From Phocoena phocoena (taxonomy: Eukaryota; Chordata; Mammalia; Artiodactyla; Phocoenidae), in contig NC_089236.1 of the NCBI RefSeq assembly GCF_963924675.1, forward strand, positions 46,470,500-46,534,499: 64,000 nt of DNA, in the 5' to 3' direction. Shown piece by piece: positions 11,108 to 23,205 of this stretch. Numbering within the stretch: position 1 is the first letter of the stretch; each line of letters opens with the position of its first letter. A program made the translations under genes and the position numbers. The notes beneath the pieces were generated by a model, which made no database searches, was not told the origin of the DNA, and worked only from the letters and a program-made list of their open reading frames with translations.

Positions 11108-13471
11108 GAAGAGCTAACACCTATCCTTCTCAAACTCTTCCAAAGTATAACAAAGGGAAGAACACTCCCAAACTCATTCTACGAGACCACCATCACTTTG
11201 ATACCAAAACCAGACAAGGATGTCACAAAGAAAGGAAACTACAGGCCAATATCACTGGTGAACATAGATGCAAAAATCCTCAACAAAATGCTAGCAAACA
11301 GAATCCAACAGCACATCAAACGGAGTACACCATGACCAAGTGGGGTTTATTCCAGGAATTCAAGGATTCTTCAATATACACATATCAATCAATGTGATAC
11401 ACCATATTAACAAATTGAAAAACCATATGATGATCTCACTAGATGCAGAGAAAGCTTTCGACAAAATTCAACACCCATTTATGATAAAAACCCTCCAGAA
11501 AGTAGGCATAGAGGGAACTTTCCTCAACATAATAAAGGCCATATGTGACAAACTCGCAGCCAACATCATCCTCAATGGTGAAAAGCTGAAAAAATTTCCA
11601 ATAAGATCAGAACAAGACAAGGTTGCACACTCTCACCACTCTTATTCAACATAGTTTTGGAAGTTTTAGCCACAGCAATCAGAGAAGAAAAGGAAATAAA
11701 AAGAATCCAAATCAGAAAATAAGAAGTAAAGCTGCCACTATTTGCAGATGACATGATACTATACATAGAGAATCCTAAAGATGCCACCAGAAAACTACTA
11801 GAGCTAATCAATGAATTTGGTAAAGTAGCAGGATACAAAATTAATGCACAGAAATCTCTGGCATTCTTATACATTAATGATGAAAAATCTGAAAATGAAA
11901 TCAAGAAAACACTCCCATTTACCATTGCAACAAAAAGAATAAAATATGTAGGAATAAACCTACCTAAGGAGACAAAAGACCTGTATGCAGAAAATTATAA
12001 GAGTCTGATGAAAGAAATTAAAGATGATACAAATAGATGGAGAGATATATCATGTTCTTGGACTGGAAGAACAAAATGAATCAACATTGTGAAAATGACT
12101 CTACTACCCAAAGCAATCTACAAATACAATGCAATCCCTATCAAACTACCACTGTCATTTTTCACAGAAGTAGAACAAAAAATTTCACAATTTGTATGGA
12201 AACACAAAAGACCCCAAATAGCCAAAGCAATCTTGAGAATGAAAAACAGAGCTGGAGGAATCAGGCTCCCTGACTTCAGACTATACTACAAAGCTACAGT
12301 AAACAAGACAGTATGGTACTGGCACAAAAACAGAAATATAGATCAATGGAACAGGATAGAAAACCCAGACATAAACCCACGCATATATGGTCACCTTATC
12401 TTTGATAAAGGAGGCAGGAATGTACAGTGGAGAAAGGACAGCCTCTTCAATAAATGGTGCTGGGAAAACTGGACAGGTACATGTAAAATTATGAGATTAG
12501 ATCACTCCCTAACACCATACACAAAAATAAGCTCAAAATGGATTAAAGACCTAAATGTAAGGCCAGAAGCTATTAAACTCTTAGGGGAAAACATAGGCAG
12601 AACATTCTATGACATAAATCACAGCAAGATCCTTTCTGACCCACTCCTAGATAAATGGAAATAAAACCAAAAATAAACAAATGGAACCTAATGAAACTTC
12701 AAAGCTTTTGCTTTGAAGGAAACCATAAACAAGATCAAAAAACTACCTTCAGAATGGGAGAAATTATTTGCAAATGAAGCAACTGACAAAGCATTAATCT
12801 CTAACATTTATAAGCAGCTCATGCAGCTCAATAACAGAAAAACAAACAACCCAATCCAAAAATGGGCAGAAGACCTAAATAGATATTTCTCCAAAGAAGA
12901 TATGCAGACTGCCAACAAACACATGAAAGAATGTTCAACATCATTAATCATTAGAGAAATGCAAATCAAAACTACAACGAGATATCATCTCACAGCAGTC
13001 AGAATGGCCATCATCAAAAAATCTAGAAACAATAAATGCTGGAGAGGGTGTGGAGAAAAGGGAACCCTCTTGCACTGTTGGTGGGAATGTAAATTGATAC
13101 AGCCACTGTGGAGAACAATATGGAGGTTCCTTAAAAATCTACAAATAGAACTACCATATGATCCAGCAATCCCACTCCTGGGCATGTATCCTGAGAAAAC
13201 CATAATTCAAAAAGTATCATGTACCAAAATGTTCTTTGCAGCTCTATTTACAATAGCCCAGAGATTTAAACAACCTAAGTGTCCATCATTGGATGAATGG
13301 ATAAAGAAGATGTGGCACATATATACAATGGAATATTACTCAACCATAAAAAGAAACGAAATTGAGCTATTTGTAATGAGGTGGATAGACCTAGAGTCTG
13401 TCATACAGAGTGAAGTAAGTCAGGAAGAGAAAGACAAATACCATATGCTAACACATATATATGGAATTTAA
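11108..13471 (+). pseudogene. L1 ORF2 fragment (reverse transcriptase and C-terminal domain), frameshifted
   Basis: ORF2 supplies endonuclease and reverse transcriptase for L1. Here the coding sequence begins inside the RT domain (LLKLFQSI...LIPKPDKD...[23 protein letters not shown]) and is split over five frames: to 11335, 11340-11654, about 11700-12079, 12089-12664 and 12713-13471. The catalytic FADD box survives at 11741-11752 ([12 protein letters not shown]). The C-terminal cysteine motif [18 protein letters not shown] is intact at 13037-13090. Breaks are small indels near 11330, near 11615 (the QDKV region) and near 12079 and 12664, where stops fall. Domain order and spacing are otherwise normal for the C-terminal two-thirds of the protein. 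Confidence 0.9.
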
Positions 13472-13860
13472 GGGGAAAAAAATGTCATGAAGAACCTATG
13501 GGTAAGACAGGAATAAAGGCATAGACCTACTAGAGAATGGACTTGAGAATGTGGGGAAGGGGAAGGGTAAGCTGTGACAAAGTGAGAGAGAGGCATGTAC
13601 ATATATACACTACCCAGTGTAAGGTAGATAGCTAGTGGGAAGCAGCCGCATAGCACAGGGAGATCAACTCGGTGCTTTGTGACCGCCTGGAGGGGTGGGA
13701 TAGGGAGGGTGGGAGGGAGGGAGACTCAAGAGGGAAGAGATATGGGAACATATGTATATGTATAACTGATTCACTTTGTTATAAAGCAGAAACTAACACA
13801 CCATTGTAAAGCAATTATACTCCAATAAAGATGTAAAAAAATAATAATAACTAAATAAAA
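13472..13860 (+). other. L1 3' UTR with G-rich tract
   Basis: Follows the ORF2 stop. It contains a run of seven short G blocks (13692-13721: GGGG, GGG, GGG, GGG, GGG, GGG, GGG with 1-3 base spacers), a strong G-quadruplex pattern that is a known recurring feature of L1 3' UTRs. The AATAAAG polyadenylation signal near 13824 lies just before the A-rich tail. Confidence 0.8.
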
Positions 13861-13984
13861 ATAAATAAAAGAACAAAAAAAAAACCCTAAACGTATAGAA
13901 TGGTTCATTTTAAATGTAAACTCAAAACCAATTTCAATACGTTGCACAAAGAAGAATTGATTAGAACCTGTTTATGTGGATTTT

Positions 13985-14335
13985 GAAGAAGTAATCAAGA
14001 GGAGATGACATTTGAGTTGAATTCTGTATGATGAATATGATGGTGCCTAGTAGTAATGGAGGAGAAGAGAATCCTCAAAAGAGGAAATATTATATGATAA
14101 GGAGAAAAGATTGAAAATGCAGGTTCATTTAGGCAGCTCAGTACTCCTGGGTATTAATATACTCCATATATTTTGTGTGATAGGTAGAAGAATTCAAAAG
14201 AATGAAATCTTTGTATGTCGTGTGAAGGAGCTTGGATTTTATTCTCAGTGTAATAAGGGATTCATAGTTAGGATTTCGACCGGGAAAATGATATGATTAG
14301 ATTTGCATTTCAGATAGAAAACTGGCAGGGACAGT
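13985..14335 (+). repeat. Old mammalian interspersed repeat, family not named
   Basis: The block order 'GACATTTGAGTTGAATTC', 'GAGCTTGGATTTTATTCTCAG' and 'AAAATGATATGATTAG' matches a common mammalian repeat that also occurs at 22.14-22.79 kb here, where the order is clearer. I cannot name the family with confidence. The 61-codon frame inside (14111-14296) is incidental. Confidence 0.5.
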
Positions 14336-14740
14336 TTAATTGTTTGCCAAATATGATGAAGCTGTCAGATTCTGCCAGTCTGTGTCCCTATAAATGAATG
14401 GAGTTTTCTCCACTGCATACTATGGACTTATTGTGAGCATATGTGAAACTTTTATTACATTAAGCCACCGAAATTTAGTAATTCATCTGTTTCAGTAGCT
14501 AGTACTACCTTCATTAAATAATAAACATTGGTACCTTAAAGTTGGGTCATACTGAAATAAGAATCTGAACACATGACATTGGTGTGTTTAGTCAGTAGTT
14601 ATTAGAAGGAAAAGAAAAACTTGCATGAGAATTGTTTAATTTGGAAACAAAGTAGTAAAGGAATGATGGAGATCAGGTTCTTGCAGTTTTTCAGGATTTG
14701 GAAAAAAGAATGCTTCTAGATCCCAAACAGTAAAAGATGA
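14336..14740. other. Unassigned, with a possible LTR tail
   Basis: About 14440-14510 (ACATTAAGCCACCGAAATTTAG) resembles the 'TTAAGCCACTGAGTTTG' end of several MaLR-type LTRs, but the rest cannot be aligned by eye. Confidence 0.3.
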
Positions 14741-15107
14741 TGTATCTTATTCATTTCAGGATATTATAACAGAATACCACAAAATGGGTGTCTTATAAAG
14801 AACAGAAATATATCTCTCACAGTTCTGGAGGCTGGGAAGTCCAAGACCAAGGTGCCAGCAGATTCAGCGTCTGGTGAGGCCCTAATTCCTGGTTTACAGA
14901 TGGTTGTGTTCTCACTGTGGCCTTACATGGCAGGAGTGAGGGAGCTCTCTGGAATCTCTTTTATAGGGGCAATAATCCCATCCATGGGGGCTCCATCCTC
15001 ATGATCTAATCACCTCCTGAAGACCTTGCCTCTTAATATTATTACATTGAGATTAGGATTTCAACACATGAATTTTGGGGAGACACAAAGATTTCATCCA
15101 CCTCACA
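14741..15107 (-). repeat. 3' LTR of the MaLR-type element
   Basis: Starts on the plus strand at TGTATCTTATTCATTTCAGG and ends CACCTCACA, giving TGTGAGGTGG...GATACA on its own strand. About 367 bp. The polyadenylation/R region is antisense near 14805-14825. Confidence 0.6.
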
Positions 15108-15844
15108 AATTTATGTTATTCTCACATGCAAAACACATTAAATACATCCCAATAGCCCCCAAAATCTTAACTCATTCCAGCATCAACTTTAAAGCCTAAA
15201 ATCCAAAGTCTCATCTAAATATCATCCAAATCAGATATGGGTGAGACTCAAGGTAGGGTTCATCCTGAAGCAATTTGCTCTCCAGATGTGAACCTATGAA
15301 ATAAAATGTTATGTGCTTTGAAAATACAATTGTTAGACAGACATAGGATAGACATTCTTATTACAAAAGAGAGATATAGGAAAGAAATAAGGGATAACAG
15401 GTCCCAAGTAAGTCCAACTACAAGGCAAATGCCATATGAGATCTTAGGGCTCCAGAATAATCCTCTTTGGCATTATGCTCCGCCTTTCCATCCAGGTCAA
15501 GGTCCTGCCTTCTGGACACACTAGAGGAGATGCTCTCACCATCTGGACCCATTGAGTTAAGTGTCCTACTCCTTCAGCTTTCTGGGCAGCGATTGGGCAC
15601 CAAGACTCTGAACAGCCTCACCCCTATGGCTTAGGGCAGAAGTCACCTAGCCTGTTGAAAACAAGGCAATCAATTGTCCTCCCTTTTTAAACTGAAAGTG
15701 GTAGACCCAGTGATCTCTGAATCACCTTCTGGGTCATTATTCCCTTATCTGGAAGAATAGAACCTGGCTTCTGTTGAGATGGCTGTTTAGGACCATGATT
15801 CACACCCACACTAATCTTAACAAATGGTTGCCTGGCCACACCCT

Positions 15845-16085
15845 TAGCTCTTCAGGCTGTTATAATAGAATACCATAGACTGGGTGACTTATAAACAACA
15901 GAAATTTATTTCTTATACTTCTGGAGGCTGGGTAATTCAAGACCAAGTTACCAGCAGATTTGGTGTCTTGTGAGAGTCCACTTCCAGGTTCATAGATAGC
16001 TGTCGTCTTGTTGTGTCCTCAAATGGCGGAAGGAGAGAGAGAGCTCTCTGTGGCCTCTTTTATAAATGGACTAAGCCCATCATGT
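15845..16085 (-). repeat. 5' LTR of the MaLR-type element, truncated
   Basis: Aligns by eye with the first 240 bp of the 14741-15107 LTR and then stops, so about 115 bp of its U3 end are missing. It abuts antisense L1 sequence at about 16086. Confidence 0.6.
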
Positions 16086-17460
16086 GAGATTTTTAACTAC
16101 TAATTTAATTTCTTTACTTGTTACAGATGTATTCAGATTTTCTATTTCTTCTTGAGTCAGTTTTGGTAATTTGATTCTTTCTAGTAATTTTAAACTTGTT
16201 TATATTATTTCCTTAAAATTATTTTCATTTCTTTAGAGTTTCTTCTTTCTTTCTTGATTTTCAAATTTTGTGTCTTCAGTTTAGATATTTCTGGTGCATT
16301 TTTCATTTCAATATTTGCACTTTTAACACTAGAATTCCCACTGGCTTCTTTTCTATAATTTCTATCTCTTTATTGGTATTCACTCTTTGATGAGTGATTG
16401 CCATACTTCCCTTTAATTCTTTAAACATGATTTCCTTTAGTTCCCTGAACATATTATAACAGCTTCTTTAACATCTTTGTGAATTTCAACATTTGGACTT
16501 GTATAAATAATAGTTTATATTGATTGTTTTTCTTATATATGTGTCACATATTCTTGCTTCTTCACATGTTTTACAATATGTTGTTGAAAACTCAACATTT
16601 TAAGTAATATGTTGTAGCAACTCTGGATTCTGGTGCTCATCCCTACTGAATCTGCAAGTTCTTGTTGTTTATTAGTTAATATTTTTATCCACTTACCTGA
16701 ACTAATTCTGCAGAATTCGCCTGTTCTGCAGTATGTAACCAGTGATCTCTCTTTTTAATTTATCTATTTATTTGTTTATTTTTCTTATTAAGCTTGAGAT
16801 CCTAGTGGTCACATGTGGGCTAGTATAACTTAATAGTCAAGAAATGTCTAGCCAGAGATAATGCTTTAAACACCTTGATTCAGTAAAGTTTCCACTCTTT
16901 GTGACACATGTGGGTAAAGATTGAGCTGTAATTCATATTTCAGGCAGTTTACAAATCTGTCCCAGTTTTTACCTTTTTTGGGTCTTGTCATGTCTTCTAT
17001 GCACATGCACATGGCTTCATGTTCATCCAGGAACATGGAGATAACTAGAGCCCTCTCCAGTTTCTCCTAAGTTTTTGTACATCCTTGTGAATATATATGC
17101 ACAGCCTTTGAAACCACCTAGGATATGTGGTAGCTTATCAAGCCCACTATGGCTGTCTCATTCTCCAGATCTCCTTGATAAATTCCTAGCATGTCTGCTC
17201 ATCTGTTGCTTAACCCCACCAGTATCCCATCTTCAAGTAGCTGCAAGGTTGGTTGCCATCAAGGTCAATAAAGTTTTCAGTAATGATCTTGGTCATGGAG
17301 ATTTTGTGTGCTCTGCTATTAATCAAGTTGGTGCTGTCTAGAAATAAAATTGATAGTTTTTATGGCTTTCTCAGCTCCAAGAACACTATTTCTGATAGTT
17401 TAGGAGCAGGGTTAGGGAATTTGGGGAGAGAGGAGTAGGATCTGTCTTATGCCAAAACCC
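16086..17460 (-). mobile_element. Antisense old L1 5' region and ORF1 fragment
   Basis: Read on the minus strand, about 16600-16190 contains blocks of an old L1 ORF1 start ('GGAACTAAAGGAAATCATG', 'ATAAAGAGATAGAAATTATA'). These share the layout of the L1M ORF1 piece near 3330 in this window. The block near 16600 (GTTGAAAACTCAACATTTTA on the plus strand) recurs in old L1 5' regions. About 16100-16190 looks like ORF2 reverse transcriptase sequence, implying an internal deletion. 16700-17460 is taken as 5' UTR by position only. Confidence 0.5.
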
Positions 17461-17949
17461 CATAGATTACCACTGTTTTTACATAAGTTTTGGTAATTTT
17501 TCTTAATTTAAATACATGTTTCACAATTTTTTTGTATTTTTTTTTAATTTCAGAGAACCAAAATGGTTATTTTTGAGAAATTTGTTCTGTTTATTGTTTT
17601 TGTGGGGAGATATTTTGCAGATCTCCTCATTCTACCATTCTGCAAGTGTTATTTCTCATTAACATGGTATATCACATCATGTCACCTTGCACCAAGGGAC
17701 TTATTTTACAGTGAAGTTAATATGGCAGTACACTCACAACCATGGGATCCGCTACCCACCACCTTATCTTGAAGATCCTTGCCTGAAAGAAGAGTAGACT
17801 AAACTCCTAAAAAATGAAGAAATAATACCCTGCAAAGAAAGGGTGCTAATCTTTAGAATGAGGTATAGTTCTTAAAATATAAGCATTATGTGTCATTGTA
17901 ACCCCAAGATATAGAATGTGTGTCTGGAACAAAAGTTGTGAAAGCAAAA
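17461..17949. other. Unassigned sequence
   Basis: No repeat or gene recognised. The frame at 17563-17772 lacks any domain. Confidence 0.35.
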
Positions 17950-18335
17950 TTGGGCTCACGATAGGGCTGTGGTAAAGAATATTACAGACTGGGTGACTTA
18001 AAAAATAGACATTTATTTTTCACAGTTCTGGATGGTAGAAGTCTAAGATCAAGTTATGAGCAGGTCTGGTTTCTTCTAAGGACTCTGTCCTTGGCCTGTA
18101 GGTGGCCACATTCTTGCTATGTCCTCACATAGTTTTTTCATAGGGCACACACATCCTTGTTATCTCTTTTTGTGTCCAAATCTCCTCTTTTTTATAAAAC
18201 TGCTAGTCAGATTAGATTAGGGACCCCCCTTACCAGCCTCAAAATTGCCTTATTAAAGTCCTTATGCCCAAAACAGCCACATTCTGAAGTACTGGGGCTT
18301 AGGGCTTCTGGGGGACCACAATTCAGCCCATAACA
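17950..18335 (-). mobile_element. MaLR-type (MLT1-like) solo LTR
   Basis: On the minus strand it starts TGTTATGGGCTGAATTGTGG and includes CCCAGTACTTCAGAATGTGG, then a GGACACA...AAGGATG block, then the 'CCACAGCCCTA' end. These are hallmarks of the MLT1-like group, also seen at 24.17 kb. No internal sequence is attached. Confidence 0.65.
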
Positions 18336-19393
18336 CCCCATTTACCTATCCCTCTAGGTATCCACTTGATAATTCATGAGCCTTTTCCCTAAAACTCTAG
18401 GATCTGTGAGTCCAGACATTTTCATTCTCAGAGGAATGATCCTTCTAACAAGGGATATAGTAAGACTAAATCTAGGACTAATATAGGGTAACTTTGGGCT
18501 TCTTATGTCAGCATACAGTCTGGCAGAGATAATTGACCCTGATTATTAGGTAGGATTGTTGTTTTATAATTAGGAGAGGAAGAAATGTATTTGATATTCA
18601 GTTGCCATTGAGGCAACTGGTGGTATTCACATGGCCAATTTTAACTGTAAGTGAGCAATTACAGCATCTACTGTAAGTGCATGGTAACCTGAGGCCCAGG
18701 TACCAAAAATCTGCAAGACTGGGGTCTGAGTCATCCTATTTTGCCAGTCTCTAGTCCAGCAAAAATTTTATCCAAGAGTGAGGGGAATCTGGAAGGAGGA
18801 GCAATAGTGCTAGTTACAGCCCTGGTACTAACTGCAGGATCCATGTCAGTCGACTGTAGTTTTCCCAGTAACTCTACTATTGTAAGTTATCTCAGGAATT
18901 TTGACCAGAGAATTCTAGGTAAGCTATGCCTGAATGATGCCCCATCCAGATTTCCTTTCTTAGTTTTGTGTTCGTTGTTCATTTCTAGCTGCTGTATTAA
19001 CTGCTACAAAATAGTAGACACCATTCCTTCTATGGAAAATTGTTCTTGTCTGATTGGAGCTACCTTACACCAGAAGTTATACACACCTGCCCAAATCTGA
19101 GGGAAGCTCACAATGAGTGACTTCCTAATATGGAAGCTTAAATGCTGAACCTCTTGCTTCAAATATAGACAGTGTAGCAGAACAGTTTGTTCTCCTAGCC
19201 TCCCACCTTCCACCAAGTAGTTCAGGCAAAGACTAGGCTTGACCCAAACCCACATTTTTACGTGGCACCTTCCCCTTCCTTATCTTAGTCCACTTCCTCC
19301 CTTACAGTTTTCTTGAAAAGTTCTCCCTCAATAAATTATGTGCACTCAGACCCCTGCTTCAGGCTTTGCTTCTCAGGAACTTGATCTAAGACA
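18336..19393 (+). mobile_element. Probable ERVL-type LTR with preceding internal sequence
   Basis: The 3' end has an LTR-like layout: a CTCAATAAATT polyadenylation region at about 19330, then GCTTCAGGCTTTGCTTCTCAGG and a CTAAGACA end at 19393. The left part (18340-18960) may be degraded ERVL internal sequence. A 119-codon frame at 18741-19100 has no recognisable retroviral domain. Confidence 0.45.
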
Positions 19394-20639
19394 TTACATC
19401 TGGGATGGAGTCAACAGATCTGGGGAAATAAAGGATTTGTGTTTTTAATGATAAGAGGAACATCAAGTTGCATATGGGCTCAGGTGAAGGAAACAGGTAC
19501 ACATTGAAACTCAGTCAGGAGATGAGACACTTTCCACCTTGATTTGAGATAAGACATTTACCTGCAATTTGAGGAAAAATAAAGTTGGAAGAGTTATTCT
19601 TTATCTTCATGATAAAAGATTATGTTAATAGTATAATTAATGAACTGTTTTTATATAGAAAAATGATTTGTAAGTTGAGCAGCATTATGCAATCTAACCA
19701 ATGATTAGACATTAGAGATACTGTCACTTTTGAGATACATACATAACTGTGTAGATTTCCTATGCTTAAATGTCACAGGTAGAAAATCTCTCTAATTTGC
19801 TTTTCAATCTGTAATTTTGAGGAAATTTTCTAAGACTTTTCATTACCTACTTCTCCATTAAACCCTATTTAAACAACATTGTAGCCTGTCTATAAATACT
19901 TTCTACTTATTATATCAAATTTAGTGCTTATCAGAAAGTATTAAAGCCACTGTTTGGCTGAAAATACAACTGCTATTAAGGCAAAATTCCTAATACTTCT
20001 TGCTAGTTCTTATGAATGCATATCTTATCACATCGTCTACATGGGCATTGATGGAAACTGTCTAATACATACATCAAAGCAGCTAAGAGTGAGTCATAGA
20101 TCTTTATTAGGCAATGTAAAAAGACCAGAGTGGTAGAATGCAGAGCAACAAAATGCGGAGTTGCTAAAGTCCATGAACAATCAGGAAGTTAGTAGATGAG
20201 CAAATGTTGACACTTCAGTTCTTAATTATCCTAATTAGAGACCATCAGAACAGCAAAATAATGTTTATTGAGTCTGGCAAAGTGAAACATTTTCATTATG
20301 TTTATTGCTTGTTTTGGCAGCCATGTTACTTTGTTGACTCACATGCTGTGTAGTTAACAAAATCTCATAAGCTATTTTATATGAACTGTGGTTAAGTCAG
20401 GCCTCTCTCTTCCTGCCCTTGTAATATTGCTATTTTGAGCCCAAACATAAGAATTTACATTTTCCATCTACCCTTTATCTTATTAATTTTGGCTAGCTGC
20501 ACATGGTCAAGTCCATCTCTTAGTCAATATAATTATAAATAGTATTTCTTCATTAAATAACAGCACAGGACACATTTCTTGTATTCAACATTTTCACAGC
20601 CTAGAGGGAGAAGGTAACATTTAGATAGATTATCATAAA
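19394..20639. other. Unassigned AT-rich sequence
   Basis: No family, gene or structural element recognised. Confidence 0.4.
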
Positions 20640-20815
20640 ATCATGTGCTATATAAGTTATAATGAAGTCTGGACAGAATTTTGTGGAAGGTGATATTTGA
20701 ATTGAGTCTTGTAGGATGAGAAAAATATATGTAGAACAAAAAGAAAAAGAAGGAAAAGTCATTTCAAGCTGACAGATTGAGGGAACAGTCTATACAAAGT
20801 ATTCTAGGGCAAACC
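20640..20815 (+). repeat. Fragment of the same unnamed mammalian repeat as 22.14-22.79 kb
   Basis: The blocks 'AAGGTGATATTTGAATTGAG', 'AAAGTCATTTCAAGC' and 'GAGGGAACAG...CAAAG' follow the order of that family. It is followed by a run of ten C residues (about 20817-20825), an isolated homopolymer. Confidence 0.45.
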
Positions 20816-20829
20816 GCCCCCCCCCAGCA

Positions 20830-22130
20830 TTCTGAAAATTATTGATTTTTTTGGCTATTTTCTCTTTTTTTAATAACCAATTCAGCTAAATTATTTGACT
20901 CAACATCTCATACTGAATTATGGCTTTTTCAGTTTCTTCTACAATCAATATTATGATTGGGAAAAAAAAAACAACTAAAAAATAACTCATCGTTACAACA
21001 TTAGAGAGGTATATTAAGAAGTGAAAGTTACTCTTTCTTCCCTTGAAATACTTGCTTAGGTAAACTTTATAGGAAAGGTAAATGGGTAATGCATTATTTT
21101 GGAGGAAGGGTATACTTTACAATGGGAAAGATTCTCAAAATATAGTGGCCAAAAAACTAAAAGTTTTATTGTTTTATTACTCTCTCCTTAGATTTCAGAA
21201 ATATACCTAGATATGCACCCATATGTGTTTCTCTTCCTTGATCTTGCCTGGAACTAGATCTGCCCATTTAAGCTAAGAAGCAAGAACCCCTCCTTTGGGG
21301 GCAGGTTTATTCTTTACTGCATTGATGTGAACTTTCTGGGTTTGTAAGGCATCTCTGCTCCGCAAATTTGATCAGTGACCCAGTTTCTTTTTAAATATGC
21401 CTGGGCATTGAGTTTTCTAGGTGGTAGAAGCTGAGAAAGGAAGAGAGTGTGGTGAACAAAGCACATCCAAGCATCTTAAGCCGCGTACCTAGTACATTTC
21501 ACATCTGTTCCTATCTCACTGTCAAGAACCTAGTCACAGGCTTCAGCTAACCTGAGTGGTAGGGAAGTGTCCTGGGTCCAGATATAAACGCAGTGCCATG
21601 GAAGAAGTCAGCAGTCTACACCACAAGTGAGGGACTCCCTCAGATGCTTTTTGTTTCCCTCACAAAAACATGCACAGTCTTCTAGAAATACAACCATTTC
21701 TATTATAAGTCCATAAACATTGGTCCATGTACTTTAAATTTCAGTTTAAAAGCAATGGCTGTCTGGTTCTCATTCTTGGTAGGTAACCTATTTTGTCTGA
21801 CAAAAAGCTTCTAGAATTTTCTCTTTATTGTTAGTTTATACATTCATTTATAGTGCAGTATTTGTATATCTATTGACTACTTTTTCTAGTCTTTTCATTT
21901 CCATTGAACTTTTATTATTCAGTTGTAAGACTCTCTGGATTTTTCTTTCATACATATTTTTTATTCTCACTGATAATGATCAATCCTTTGGATTTTTGTT
22001 TTGAACTGTCAAGTACTCCCACAGGATTTAGGCATATAGCAACAATGAACAAAAAAGTTCCATCCCACCAAAAAAGTTCTTTCTTACAGCTTATATTACA
22101 TTATGATACTGTAGATAAGAAATAAGAAAA
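20830..22130. other. Unassigned sequence
   Basis: The part 21180-21640 is less AT-rich and may be a very old LTR, but no family can be named. No coding sequence is supported. Confidence 0.35.
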
Positions 22131-22790
22131 ATATATTTCATGTCAGATAATATTAAGTGCTATGAAGAAATATAAATTAAGGGAGGGAAAGAAGTATGGA
22201 GAGAGAGGTAGTTACTACTATAGGGCAGTCAATAAAGGTCTGATTGTAAAGGTGATATTGGATCAAAGGCCTGAATTAGGTGAGAGAGCAACCCTTGTGG
22301 ATTTTTTTGAGAAGCAAGTAAAGGAAACACCAAAGACCTAAGGCCAGGAGCATGGCTAACTGCTTTGAGGACCAGAATGAGCACGAGGGAAGGGTAGAAG
22401 GGTGGTGGTTAGATAAGTAACAGGGGGCCAGGTGGTAGGGAGTCTTGTGGGACTTAATAAGAAGTGAGTTTACTGAGTGTGGTAAAGAGCCACTGACATT
22501 TTTTGAACAGAGCAGTGATGTGATCTGCCTGATGTTTTAAATGGATCACTCTGAGGTGATATTGAGAATAGACTGTGGAGAGACATAGGGGAAAGCAAAG
22601 AGGCATGTTAGCAGGTATGGTAACATCAGATTAAAGAATGTGTTGTCTAGTTCAAGGTATTAGCAGTGGAGATGGTAGGAAGTGGTTAAACTCTGTATAT
22701 ATTTGGAATGCAGTGCCAAGTGGATTTGTGAATAATTGTGTATAAAATGTGAAAGACAGAGAGAAGTATTCAGGAGCCAATTGGCAGTTG
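22131..22790 (+). repeat. Old mammalian interspersed repeat, family not named
   Basis: Typical block order of a widespread mammalian repeat: AAGTGCTATGAAGAAATATA, GGTGATATTGGATCAAAGGC, AAAGACCTAAGGCCAGGAGC, GGGGGCCAGGTGGTAGGGAG, GTGATGTGATCTGCCTGATG, ATGGATCACTCTGAG and AGCAGTGGAGATGGTAGGAA. I recognise the repeat but not its Repbase name. The partial copies at 13985, 20640 and 52255 share this order. Confidence 0.6.
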
Positions 22791-23017
22791 CAGAAGAATA
22801 TAGCCATTTTCTGCCAAGATGGAATCTATTTTATTTTCTTTTTCCTCTTGATTTGTTTGCATTTCATAAATCACACTTTGGACCACCTGGACAACAGATG
22901 AGTCAATAAGTGGTGAGGTGTAGGGAGAAGATTTTGTTTTGTTTTTTTCTCCAATCTGCCAGATAGGCTAGAACTCTGGTACTTTTCCATTTTGGAGTGG
23001 TTGTATGTTAGAATTCT

Positions 23018-23205
23018 GGGTCAGTGTTTTTCAAATTGTGGTTCCCAGATCATCAGCCTTAACATAACCAGGGAATTTGTCAGAAATTCAAATTCAAAGA
23101 ACCCTTCTCAGACCTAATGAATCAGTCTGGGGATGAAGCCCAAGACTCTTTATATTAACAAGTCATTTTGTATATGCTCAAGTTTGAGAAAAAATTTCTC
23201 TAGCT
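23018..23205 (+). mobile_element. MER5-like (hAT) non-autonomous DNA transposon
   Basis: Begins CAGTGTTTTTCAAATTGTGG and ends near CAAGTTTGAGAAAAAATTTC. The interior has CAGACCTAATGAATCAGTCT and CCCAAGACTCTTTATATTAA, the MER5 block order. Non-coding. Confidence 0.65.

Larger units (their letters stand above)
11097..13899 (+). mobile_element. Lineage-type L1, 5'-truncated, with 11-bp target duplication
   Basis: The body runs from within ORF2 (about 11108) through the 3' UTR to an A-rich tail ending near 13888. The 11-bp duplication AAACGTATAGA flanks it at 11097-11107 and 13889-13899, the signature of L1 target-primed insertion. The last 105 bp before the tail appear identical to the short tail fragment at 54.29 kb, so both probably come from one relatively recent family. 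The endonuclease and ORF1 are absent through 5' truncation, so this copy cannot move. Confidence 0.93.
14741..16085 (-). mobile_element. Short MaLR-type element with two LTRs
   Basis: On the minus strand the order is a 5' LTR (about 16085-15845, truncated in U3), a short internal part (15838-15108) and a complete 3' LTR (15107-14741). The two LTRs share the blocks AGAATACCA, CTGGAGGCTGGG, CAGCAGATT and GAGAGCTCTCTG in the same order. The internal part contains the antisense blocks CTTAACTCATTCCAGCATCAA and AAAGTCTCATCTAA, which I recognise from MaLR internal sequences. No protein domain is expected or seen. Confidence 0.65.

Noticed and set aside
18741..19100. 119-codon frame as a retroviral protein remnant
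   Set aside because: No gag, protease, RT or envelope motif could be identified. It may lie in old ERVL-like sequence but the frame itself is not convincing.
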